Part shown: piece after piece, positions 34,910-43,076 of the stretch | Position numbering within the stretch: position 1 is the stretch's first letter | How the letters are laid out: the number at the start of each line of letters is the position of its first letter | Assembly: GCA_023436145.1 (NCBI GenBank) | Contig: JAEZKP010000023.1 | Coordinates: 124,001-188,000 of the forward strand | Direction: 5' to 3' | DNA length: 64,000 nt | Origin: Fibrobacterota bacterium | Lineage (GTDB): Bacteria > Fibrobacterota > Chitinivibrionia > Chitinivibrionales > Chitinispirillaceae | The notes under the pieces: generated by a model | What the model was told of the DNA's origin: nothing | Seen by the model: only the letters and a program-made list of their open reading frames with translations | The model's database searches: none | Made by a program: the position numbers and the translations under genes

Positions 34910-36804
34910 AAAAATTAAACAACAGTCGTAATCTGGTTAAAGATGCACTTTCAATGCTGGAAATTAGGCATTTGAGTCTTGGGATTTTCGATCAGAGCCT
35001 ACCCAGTTTTCCGGAAGAAGAGGTTGGATGGGGATCACCATACAGCGATGGCGGTATCGATTTTTTATTATTTGCCCATAACATCGGAATAGATACAATT
35101 CAGTTTGGTCCTCAGGGAAAAACCTCCAGAACCGACTTCTCTCCTTACAACAGTACAATTTTCAGCAACAATCCACTTAGTCTCTCCTCATCCAGATTAT
35201 CCAGACAATACCCCTGGCTTTTCACACCCGATGAAGTTATGCTTCTTGCTGAAATGTGTTCAGGTTTCAGACACCGCGTAAACGGAAGCAGTGCCTGGAT
35301 GGCAGTAGACCATCTGCTTTCTTCAATTTACAATCGCTATAATAGCCGGGAACACAATGATCTTAAGCCGAAGCTCAATCTTTTCATGAGTCAAATGAAG
35401 GATAATCCGGTAAACTGGTTTGAACGTGATTCATTCTTTGAGGTACTCAGCTCTTTTTACAATAGCGACGACTGGAGGCAATGGAATAGTATCGATCAGC
35501 ATCTGTTTTATCCTCAGAAAGAGAATCCGACTGAGATCAAAAAACGTAAGGAAGAGCTGAAGAAATCCAATGGATCGGGTTTTGAACTTTATGCCTTAGC
35601 TCAGTTTCTGCTTCAGGAGCAACATAAGCAATTTCGGGAAATAACCAGACAGTATGGTATTAAAATCTACGGTGATCTTCAGATCGGATTTTCCCATCAG
35701 GATGTTTGGGCATGGCGATCCTTGTTTCTGCCTAATTACCTTATGGGAGCTCCTCCCAGCAGAAGTAATCCCGAAGGACAACCTTGGGGTTACCCGGTCC
35801 TTAATCCGGCACTGTTTTTTTCCCCCGACGGCCAGGCTGGTCCTGCATTGAAACTTGTGGAGGCCAGAATAGACAGGATGTTTTCAAGATACGATGGCAT
35901 CCGAATCGATCATCCCCATGGTTTAGTCTGCCCATGGGTTTACAAAGGTGATTCAGAAGATGTTTTTGTTGCTGTACAAAATGGTGCCAGACTTTACTCT
36001 TCGCCAGAAATAGCAGAACACCCTGTACTTAAAAACTATGCACTGGTCAGACCCGAACAGCTTAATAGCGATCCCTCATATCCCCGCTATGGTGATAACT
36101 GGATACAAAACCTTACTTCTGAACAGATTGACCGTTACGCAACGGTAATCGATGTTATTCTGCAGAGGGCTGATTCCGCCGGAGCATCCAGATCCGATAT
36201 TCTTTGTGAAGTACTAAGTACCTGGCCTCTACCTTTGAAAGAAGTCATGCAAAAAAGAGGATTAGGGCGATTTTGTGTTACCCAGAAAGCTGATCCTGAT
36301 GATCCTGGCGATATTTACCGTAGAGAGAACACCTCTGCTCAGGACTGGATTATGGTAGGCAACCATGACACAAAACCGATATGGCGACTGGCAATCGAAA
36401 AGCAAGGAACTCCCTGGTACAAAGCACGTGCATCACTTCTGGCCGCTGAGCTTTCCCGAACAGAAAAGCAAAAAGAATCTATGTTAAAAGAGATGCTGGA
36501 AAATTCAAACAAATTTTGTGAGGCGATGTTTTCTGAGCTGTTTTTGGGCCCTGCTCAGCATGTTTTCATTTTCTTTACCGATCTTTTGGGAATTAAGGAA
36601 GTCTATAATAAACCCGGAATAATAGATTCTGAGAATTGGAGTATCCGTATTCCTCCTGATTATCATCACAGGTATGTTGTACAAAGTAAAAACGGTGAAG
36701 CTCTTCACCTTCCCAGATGCCTGGCAAGAGCGCTTAGGGTCCGTTTTCCGGCAAAAGAAGATGCCATTAACCTGGCATCAAAACTGGATCCACAAGTGGA
36801 GTAA
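34906..36804 (+). CDS. malQ: 4-alpha-glucanotransferase (GH77)
   Basis: Amylomaltase, which moves alpha-1,4-glucan segments between chains, in the cytoplasm. The 632 residues carry a divergent GH77 barrel with all three acids in place: Asp335 (nucleophile, in GIRIDHPHGL), Glu435 (acid/base, in ILCEVLST) and Asp488 (transition-state stabiliser, in VGNHDTKP). IYGDLQIGFS and the NYLMGAPP loop also fit. It overlaps the slyD-like gene by four bases. Together with the apionate-lactonase-like gene it may form one transcript (32439-36804), though the first gap is 146 bases. GH77 enzymes serve maltodextrin or glycogen use; the carbon source here is not shown. Confidence 0.88.
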   Translation: MKKLNNSRNLVKDALSMLEIRHLSLGIFDQSLPSFPEEEVGWGSPYSDGGIDFLLFAHNIGIDTIQFGPQGKTSRTDFSPYNSTIFSNNPLSLSSSRLSRQYPWLFTPDEVMLLAEMCSGFRHRVNGSSAWMAVDHLLSSIYNRYNSREHNDLKPKLNLFMSQMKDNPVNWFERDSFFEVLSSFYNSDDWRQWNSIDQHLFYPQKENPTEIKKRKEELKKSNGSGFELYALAQFLLQEQHKQFREITRQYGIKIYGDLQIGFSHQDVWAWRSLFLPNYLMGAPPSRSNPEGQPWGYPVLNPALFFSPDGQAGPALKLVEARIDRMFSRYDGIRIDHPHGLVCPWVYKGDSEDVFVAVQNGARLYSSPEIAEHPVLKNYALVRPEQLNSDPSYPRYGDNWIQNLTSEQIDRYATVIDVILQRADSAGASRSDILCEVLSTWPLPLKEVMQKRGLGRFCVTQKADPDDPGDIYRRENTSAQDWIMVGNHDTKPIWRLAIEKQGTPWYKARASLLAAELSRTEKQKESMLKEMLENSNKFCEAMFSELFLGPAQHVFIFFTDLLGIKEVYNKPGIIDSENWSIRIPPDYHHRYVVQSKNGEALHLPRCLARALRVRFPAKEDAINLASKLDPQVE

Positions 36805-36903
36805 ATTTTCCGTATATCCATATTAGCACAAAAGTACAGTCACTGGCATATTTTTAGCAGTCTACCTCAAGTGAGACTTTTATATCAGAGAAAGGAAAAA
36901 GTA

Positions 36904-37353
36904 ATGCATAATGAGCTTTTTAAACAACTTACCCAGGAACATCAACAGGTTAAACAGATAATTTCTAAAATGCTCAAAGCGCCCCCCGATTCCCGGGAAA
37001 GCCTTTTCGAAGAACTGAAAATCAATTTATTACCTCATATGGAAGGAGAGGAGAAAGCGTTATATCCTGTATTGACAAAAAAACAGGATGCGCATCAACC
37101 GGCACTTGAAGCACTCGAAGAACATCATGTGGCTAAAACAGTAATTACCGAAATCCGAAACACCGAGCCCAATTCTGATACCTGGCTGGCCAAATGCAAG
37201 GTTTTAAGTGATCTGCTCAACCACCACATCCAGGAGGAAGAAGAAGAGCTCTTCGAACTCACCAGAAAAACCATTTCAGAACAAGTTGCTGGAGAGATTT
37301 TCAACAACTATCTCAGCCAGAGAAATGATTTCAAGGGAAGATTGGCAGCATAA
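36904..37353 (+). CDS. Hemerythrin-like HHE-domain protein
   Basis: A four-helix, di-iron-type protein of 149 residues. The ATG at 36904 is used because AAAGGA lies before it. Iron-ligand-like His/Glu residues fall in LTQEHQQVKQI, LLPHMEGEEKALYP, LEEHHVAKTVITEI and LLNHHIQEEEEELFEL, as in HHE cation-binding proteins. Such proteins bind oxygen or nitric oxide or help repair iron clusters; which applies here is unknown. It ends 33 bases before the convergent Nudix gene. Confidence 0.9.
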   Translation: MHNELFKQLTQEHQQVKQIISKMLKAPPDSRESLFEELKINLLPHMEGEEKALYPVLTKKQDAHQPALEALEEHHVAKTVITEIRNTEPNSDTWLAKCKVLSDLLNHHIQEEEEELFELTRKTISEQVAGEIFNNYLSQRNDFKGRLAA

Positions 37354-37386
37354 AACTTTCAAAACGGTTTTTTTTCGATTCCCCGC

Positions 37387-37866
37387 CTATCCTCGATGTA
37401 CAATGTATTCCAGAGATGATGGAAGTTGCACGAGTGAAGACTTTAACACTGTGGGAAACAGTTTCTCCTCTTGCAATCCGGATATCTCCTTCCATTTAAA
37501 ATGCAGGAGAGTGGTTCCATCTTCCAATACCTCAAACTCACTTCCTTTATTTAACAATTGCTCAGGACAGTTAAGCAGAAAATAGAAAGCTATCTCATGC
37601 TGCTTTTTATCCGTATAAGAGAAAAAATTCTCCATTATCCACAAAGGCCTGATGATTTGACAATCAATATCCAGTTCCTCTTTCATCTCTCTGATCACCG
37701 TTGTGCTGGCACTTTCCAAGAATTCCACCCTTCCCCCAGGCAAGGACCAGTAGGGATTATCCTGAACTCTATGAAGTAATACTTTTTGCTCATGGATAAA
37801 TACTGCAACAGAACGGCAATTAAATCTTTTGTCATCTTTCTGGAAAGAAAGCATTTCAGAATTCAT
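37387..37866 (-). CDS. Nudix hydrolase
   Basis: A pyrophosphohydrolase of the Nudix family, 159 residues. The Nudix box runs from Gly45 to Ile67 with Glu51, Arg59-Glu60 and Glu63-Glu64; the usual Gly near its end is Asp66. The fold starts RSVAVFIHEQKVLLHR. The substrate (a nucleoside diphosphate linked to another moiety) is not evident. GAGGT precedes the ATG at 37866. It lies downstream of dnaK but behind a terminator. Confidence 0.88.
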   Translation of the reverse strand: MNSEMLSFQKDDKRFNCRSVAVFIHEQKVLLHRVQDNPYWSLPGGRVEFLESASTTVIREMKEELDIDCQIIRPLWIMENFFSYTDKKQHEIAFYFLLNCPEQLLNKGSEFEVLEDGTTLLHFKWKEISGLQEEKLFPTVLKSSLVQLPSSLEYIVHRG

Positions 37867-37876
37867 TTTTTACCTC

Positions 37877-37909
37877 AAAAAAAAACGGGTGGCCTATATA
37901 AGCCACCCC
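37877..37909 (-). terminator. Rho-independent terminator of dnaK
   Basis: GGGTGGC (37887-37893) pairs with GCCACCC (37902-37908) around an 8-base loop. On the minus strand it is followed by CG and a run of about nine T, 27 bases past the dnaK stop. Confidence 0.88.
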
Positions 37910-37935
37910 GATACAAATAATAAATCAGATTAAAA

Positions 37936-39861
37936 TCAGTCAACAACTTCAAAATCGGCATCAACAGCGCCATCGCCTTTTTTATTCTGATCCTGTTTCG
38001 GTTCTTTCTGCTGTTGAGGGCCTGCTCCTGCAGCTTCAGCACCAGGTGCAGCTCCCCCTCCCTGCTTATAAAGAGCTTCGGCCATGGAATGAGAAGCTTT
38101 CATCAAGGAGTCAATACTGGCTTTGATTGCAGCAATATCATCTCCTTTTGCTTTCTCTTTGAGATCATTGAGAGCACTGGTTATCTTGCTTTTGTCATCT
38201 GCAGGAATTTTGCCCTCGACTTCGCCCAGAGTTTTTTCGGTCTGATAGATAAGCTGGTCGGCCTGATTTTTCACTTCAACCCGCTCTTTTTCCTCTTTAT
38301 CTCTGGCTGCATTAGCTTCAGCTTCCTTTACCATTTTCTGAATATCAGATTCAGAGAGGCCGCTGGAAGATTCGATACGGATCTGCTGTTGCTTTCCTGT
38401 CCCCAGATCTTTTGCACTGACATTGAGTATGCCATTAGCATCGATATCAAAGGTAACCTCGATCTGAGGCATGCCACGAGGAGCAGCAGGAATACCGATG
38501 AGGTCAAACTTTCCAAGAAGACGGTTATGAGCAGCCATTTCTCTTTCACCTTGATAGACCATGATAGTGACAGCAGTCTGATTATCTGCAGCGGTAGAGA
38601 AAACCTGGCTTTTCTTGGTAGGAATAGTGGTGTTGCGTTCGATTAGTTTGGTCATTACTCCACCAAGAGTTTCGATACCAAGGGAAAGCGGAGTAACATC
38701 GAGTAAAAGTACATCTTTTACGCTTTGATCACCACTTAGAATTGCACCCTGGATAGCTGCACCAATGGCAACAACCTCATCGGGGTTCACGCTTTTGTTT
38801 GGTGCTTTTCCGAATATTTCCTCAACTTTCCTCTGAACAGCAGGCATTCTGGTTGCTCCCCCAACCAGAATCACCTCATCAATGTCTTTTGCAGAAAGAC
38901 GAGCATCGGCCAGAGCCTTTTGGCAAGGTCCTACAGTTCTTTCAACCAAATCAAATGAGAGCTGTTCAAATTTAGCCCTGGTAATATTCATTTCCAGATG
39001 CCTGGGTCCACTGGCGTCGGCGGTTATGAAAGGCAGGTTAACAACTGTCTGCATGGCAGAAGAGAGCTCGATTTTTGCTTTTTCAGCTGCTTCTTTTAGC
39101 CTCTGAAGTGCCATACGGTCATTTCTGAGATCAATGGCATTAGTTTTTTTGAACTCTTCTGCTATGTAATCAATCAGAACCTTATCGAAGTCATCCCCTC
39201 CCAGGTGGGTATCCCCATTAGTTGATTTTACTTCGAAAACCCCTTCACCTAATTCAAGGATGGAGATATCAAAGGTTCCCCCCCCTAAGTCATATACTGC
39301 AATTTTCTCGTTGTGTTTCTTCTCCAGTCCGTAAGCCAGAGATGCTGCGGTAGGTTCATTTATGATACGCTTGACATCCAGTCCCGCGATTCTACCTGCA
39401 TCTTTAGTGGCCTGGCGTTGTGCATCATTGAAGTAAGCCGGAACCGTTACGACTGCTTCGGTTACAGTTTCACCCAGGTAGTCCTCTGCTGCTTTTTTCA
39501 TGTATTGAAGAATCATGGCGGAGACTTCAGGCGGTGTATAGTCTTTTCCTAAAACATGAACCTTCACCGGATCTTCAGGACCTCCCACGACATTATAGGG
39601 TACCCGTTTCTCTTCTGATTCCACTTCTTTGTGCCTGCGCCCCATGAAACGTTTTATGGAATAGATCGTATTTTCCGGATTGGTTATTGCTTGTCTTTTT
39701 GCTATGGCACCAACCAATCTTTCACCAGTTTTAGTGAATCCAACGATAGAAGGTGTAGTACGACCACCTTCAGAATTTGCAATTACTACTGGTTTTCCAG
39801 CCTCCATAACAGAAACACAGGAGTTGGTGGTTCCCAGGTCTATTCCAATGATTTTGCCCAT
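37936..39861 (-). CDS. dnaK: Molecular chaperone DnaK (Hsp70)
   Basis: Cytoplasmic ATP-dependent chaperone of 641 residues, full length. The nucleotide-binding domain opens GKIIGIDLGTTNSCVSVMEA and has DAQRQATKDAGRIAGL and AVYDLGGGTFDISIL; the linker reads DVLLLDVTPLSLGIET; the substrate domain follows, with a Gln/Gly/Lys-rich tail ending DADFEVVD. TAGGAGG precedes the ATG. It stands alone: no grpE or dnaJ in the window. I see no CIRCE element (TTAGCACTC-N9-GAGTGCTAA) upstream. A candidate sigma-70 promoter lies at 39907-39934. Confidence 0.98.
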   Translation of the reverse strand: MGKIIGIDLGTTNSCVSVMEAGKPVVIANSEGGRTTPSIVGFTKTGERLVGAIAKRQAITNPENTIYSIKRFMGRRHKEVESEEKRVPYNVVGGPEDPVKVHVLGKDYTPPEVSAMILQYMKKAAEDYLGETVTEAVVTVPAYFNDAQRQATKDAGRIAGLDVKRIINEPTAASLAYGLEKKHNEKIAVYDLGGGTFDISILELGEGVFEVKSTNGDTHLGGDDFDKVLIDYIAEEFKKTNAIDLRNDRMALQRLKEAAEKAKIELSSAMQTVVNLPFITADASGPRHLEMNITRAKFEQLSFDLVERTVGPCQKALADARLSAKDIDEVILVGGATRMPAVQRKVEEIFGKAPNKSVNPDEVVAIGAAIQGAILSGDQSVKDVLLLDVTPLSLGIETLGGVMTKLIERNTTIPTKKSQVFSTAADNQTAVTIMVYQGEREMAAHNRLLGKFDLIGIPAAPRGMPQIEVTFDIDANGILNVSAKDLGTGKQQQIRIESSSGLSESDIQKMVKEAEANAARDKEEKERVEVKNQADQLIYQTEKTLGEVEGKIPADDKSKITSALNDLKEKAKGDDIAAIKASIDSLMKASHSMAEALYKQGGGAAPGAEAAGAGPQQQKEPKQDQNKKGDGAVDADFEVVD

Positions 39862-40224
39862 AAAGGTCCTCCTAAATTATGAAAATGCATCTATTAGTTT
39901 CTGCGCTGTATAAAAGTTAATATAAACCAATCAAATTTCATGCCAGATTTTGTCTTCAAAGACTTTTTCCTTACTCCCCTATTTGCGTAATTCGTTTTTC
40001 AAGAAACAAAAATCTTTAAAACCGGAACTATTCAACATTTCAGGATGGCAGAAACCTAATCAAAGAATGCGGAATAAAGTGCTGATGTAAAGCGGAATCA
40101 ACACCTAATGTAATATCTTATTTGGATGAAAACATCTCAATATGAAGCAGCCGTTCCAAATTGAAACACTTATTGAAGTCAGATGCTGCGGTTGATTAGG
40201 TGCTGACCGCAGCTCTTAAAACGA
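39862..40224. other. Intergenic region upstream of dnaK
   Basis: The 363 bases hold the dnaK promoter at the left, an inverted repeat (ACCTAATCAA at 40054-40063 against its complement at 40192-40201) and a hairpin GCTGCGGT/ACCGCAGC at 40185-40213, 12 bases after the esterase stop, which may end that transcript. I see no gene. Confidence 0.4.
39907..39934 (-). promoter_or_regulatory. Candidate sigma-70 promoter of dnaK
   Basis: On the minus strand TTGATT (39929-39934) and TATACA (39907-39912) are 16 bases apart, about 45 bases before the dnaK ATG. Spacing and sequence fit a housekeeping promoter. Confidence 0.45.
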
Positions 40225-41349
40225 TCATTGCTTGGCAACGTTGGAATTCATTATCAGTACTGGAGTTGTAGTATTCTGATTTCTGTGTACAATCAGAGCA
40301 GATGAAGTTCTGACCTGCTTTTTGATCAATCTGCCAGACAGGTCAAAGTGCTGATTAGCAAGTGTGTGGGATACAATCCTATCCGATTTCCAGGGTATTT
40401 TTTTCCGGATTGGTGAACCGTTCATGAGCCCATACAGAAAATTGACAGTTGTAATGGGGATAGTTATTCTGGGTTCTCCCTCCAGGCTGTGGCCAGCGCC
40501 CTCAAAGGTGATTAATACACTTGGAATTCCAACAGTCTTTGCTTTTTGGTCGATTATCGAGCTACCAAACAGAAGTGTGGTAGAGGGATTATTAAACGCG
40601 TACCCTGTGCCATAGGGGACAGTCTGATCATTTGTTCCATGAAAACTGAGTATTGGCGTGTCACCAGCTTTTATCCATGAGGTATCGGCAATTGCTCCAC
40701 AGCAGTTAATTATGCAATCAATTTTGCTTGAATACTGCAGATTATCACCCTGATCCAGGTCGCCCAATAAAGATACAGCAGCAACCAGCAATTGATTTTG
40801 AGACGCTTCAGCCAGGTCAAGATATGCATGATGGAGAAGAGTAATAGCACCGGCAGAATACCCCATGCCAAAGATGCGGGTAGTATCAATTTTAAATACT
40901 TCTGCATTTTTCCGGATGAATCGGACAGCAGCTCTGGAATCCTGAACGGCTCGATAAGTAGCCGCAGGCAGTTCCGCTTGAAGAGAAGCTGCAAGCAATT
41001 TAATTCCAATCCGATAATCTATAGCAAATACAGCATATCCACAGCGGGCTAAATAGCTGCTATAAGTAGTAATCAGAGTATCTTTTCTGCTTCCGGTAAT
41101 AAACGAACCGCCATATAATAATACTACTACCGGTCTGGCTAGTGCGGTGTCTCCTTTGGGTTCATAAAAATCCATGAATAAAGAGTCTGGATTCATCTCA
41201 TAATCAGGTGCTGTTCTATAGTACAAATCCGCTTTTACTTCAACTGAATCAAAGCAGGCCTCCTTATAACGAATTGCTCCGGAAATCTGCGAAATACTGA
41301 TAAAAATCAATAAACACAAAGGCATGCAAAACTTAAGACCTGGGCACAT
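40225..41349 (-). CDS. Secreted alpha/beta-hydrolase esterase
   Basis: Exported carboxylesterase-like hydrolase, 374 residues: signal peptide about 1-24, core 30-310 with Ser165 in GMGYSAGA, Asp241 in GTNDQTVPY and His287 in GAGHSLEG as the triad, and an oxyanion-type LLYGGSF (78-83). The end (about 335-374, FDLSGRLIKK) resembles a sorting tail. Enzymes of this type remove acetyl or feruloyl groups from xylan; that would suit the xylan genes here, but it is inference, because the sequence does not show the substrate. AGGAGGTC precedes the ATG. It stands alone, 142 bases from the GT2 gene upstream. Confidence 0.85.
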   Translation of the reverse strand: MCPGLKFCMPLCLLIFISISQISGAIRYKEACFDSVEVKADLYYRTAPDYEMNPDSLFMDFYEPKGDTALARPVVVLLYGGSFITGSRKDTLITTYSSYLARCGYAVFAIDYRIGIKLLAASLQAELPAATYRAVQDSRAAVRFIRKNAEVFKIDTTRIFGMGYSAGAITLLHHAYLDLAEASQNQLLVAAVSLLGDLDQGDNLQYSSKIDCIINCCGAIADTSWIKAGDTPILSFHGTNDQTVPYGTGYAFNNPSTTLLFGSSIIDQKAKTVGIPSVLITFEGAGHSLEGEPRITIPITTVNFLYGLMNGSPIRKKIPWKSDRIVSHTLANQHFDLSGRLIKKQVRTSSALIVHRNQNTTTPVLIMNSNVAKQ

Positions 41350-41491
41350 AAGACCTCCTGTCCTTACACATACTATTAGTTTTTTAAGAAAACGTGGATT
41401 GGATACTATTTCAAATCAAAGTAATTATAGGATTAATCTTCTAAATAAAAAAGATTTCAATATCCAGGAGGGGTTAAAAAAGTATGCAGGT

Positions 41492-43000
41492 TCACCCCAA
41501 GGATGGGAATTTCAGTTTGGCATCAATAAGCTCTGGTCTTTTGAAATGAATTATGGAGATAATACCCACAAAGAGGAAGCCTGAAGCATACAGCATCAGA
41601 AAAGGACTGACCAGAAAATTAGTGAACCCAAGAAACATCTGAAAGCTAGTTAAGCAATAAACTCCTAAGAGGAGTTCGATAATACAGGTTAAATCTTTAA
41701 TTGGCCTGTAAGAATTTTTAGATTTGGAACCTTTTTTAGGCGTTCTATGGAAAGGGGAACTCATTTTTAATAGAGCTTCAATAACTGCTTTTCCATTATT
41801 AACAGCCAGCCCCGTCCCAATAAGCATCATAGCAGGAATCAGAAAAATTTGGCGTCTGATTTTATTTCCAATGTAATATTGAGAGATCATGTACATTGTT
41901 GAAGGTCCGCTTGTGGCTAAAATCATACAGAAGACGACCAGCGCAAACCAGTATGGAGAAAGAGACACTTTAACAAAGTACAATACCGGCATAGTTAATA
42001 GTGCAAGAACCAGCATTAAGGGGTGTACAGAATAGTGGGTGAGATGTAAAACTGCCTGCAATACCTTGAAAGTGGAAAGTTTTTTCTTTAAGAGCATGGG
42101 GATAATTTTCATGGCTGTTTGAATAGAACCCTTGGCCCATCTGAACTGCTGATTTTTGAAAGCATTGATATCCTCGGGAATTTCAGCTGGAACTTCCAGT
42201 TCAGGAACATATTCGGTTTCCCAATCAGCCAGTTGCATACGATAGGAAAGGTCCATATCTTCAGTCAGGGTATCATGTTGCCAGCCACCACTAGATTCAA
42301 TAGCGCTTCTCCTGAAGATACCTGCGGTGCCGTTAAAATTCATAAACAAGCCATTCCAACTTCTGGCAGCCTGTTCGATCATGAAGTGTCCATCTATTCC
42401 CATTGCCTGACCGCGGGTAATCAGGGATGCTTTTTTATTCAGATGAGTCCATCGCCCCTGGACCAGACCAAGTTTAGGTCTGTTAACAAAAAAGGCCATT
42501 CCTTTTTTTAGAAAATCGGGATTGGGAACGAAATCAGCATCAAAGATAGCCACAAATTCGGCATCTGTGTAATTCAAACCATTCTGAAGAGCCCCAGCTT
42601 TGAATCCTGTCCTGTCAGTTCTCCGTATTACATTGATATTTATACCGGAAGCGCGCAGACGTGAAACTACTTCGTTAACATAACCGATTGTCTCATCATT
42701 ACTGTCGTCCAGCACCTGGATCTCATGGCGGGACCTGGGATAATCTATGGCAGCTGCAGCTTCAATCACCCGACAAGCCACAGATTTTTCATTATACATT
42801 GGAAGCTGGGTTACCACTTTGGGGTATTTACTCTCATCTGTTACATTATCATAATACTTCATTGCCTGACGCTGTATGGAGATCTTAGCCTTTCTTTTTC
42901 TAAGAAAAAGATAAGTCAGAATGTAACATTGGATTCCATAAGCCAACAATATTATTGAACACAGAACGTATAATGTAATAACGATGGATAGTGCTACCAT
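41492..43000 (-). CDS. Cellulose-synthase-like GT2 membrane glycosyltransferase
   Basis: Processive-type family 2 glycosyltransferase, 502 residues, with N-terminal helices (about 5-33) and several C-terminal helices (about 310-360, 390-420, 445-495). The catalytic motifs are complete: VLDDS (Asp98/Asp99), FDADF (Asp154, Asp156), TEDMD (246-250) and QQFRW (284-288, the QxxRW). This set defines beta-glycan synthases such as cellulose synthase, glucomannan synthase (CslA) or similar. No BcsB, BcsZ or PilZ domain is near, so the product is unknown. Ribosome site weak. Preceded by recG by 76 bases and possibly cotranscribed with it. Confidence 0.88.
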   Translation of the reverse strand: MVALSIVITLYVLCSIILLAYGIQCYILTYLFLRKRKAKISIQRQAMKYYDNVTDESKYPKVVTQLPMYNEKSVACRVIEAAAAIDYPRSRHEIQVLDDSNDETIGYVNEVVSRLRASGININVIRRTDRTGFKAGALQNGLNYTDAEFVAIFDADFVPNPDFLKKGMAFFVNRPKLGLVQGRWTHLNKKASLITRGQAMGIDGHFMIEQAARSWNGLFMNFNGTAGIFRRSAIESSGGWQHDTLTEDMDLSYRMQLADWETEYVPELEVPAEIPEDINAFKNQQFRWAKGSIQTAMKIIPMLLKKKLSTFKVLQAVLHLTHYSVHPLMLVLALLTMPVLYFVKVSLSPYWFALVVFCMILATSGPSTMYMISQYYIGNKIRRQIFLIPAMMLIGTGLAVNNGKAVIEALLKMSSPFHRTPKKGSKSKNSYRPIKDLTCIIELLLGVYCLTSFQMFLGFTNFLVSPFLMLYASGFLFVGIISIIHFKRPELIDAKLKFPSLG

Positions 43001-43076
43001 ATTTATGCCTGCATGTAAGAATTTACGAGGGAATTCTCCATTAGTTTAAGAATGAGATAATATAATTATTGCATTT

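Noticed and set aside
39862..40224. A CIRCE heat-shock operator for dnaK
   Set aside because: No TTAGCACTC-N9-GAGTGCTAA or close match was seen.
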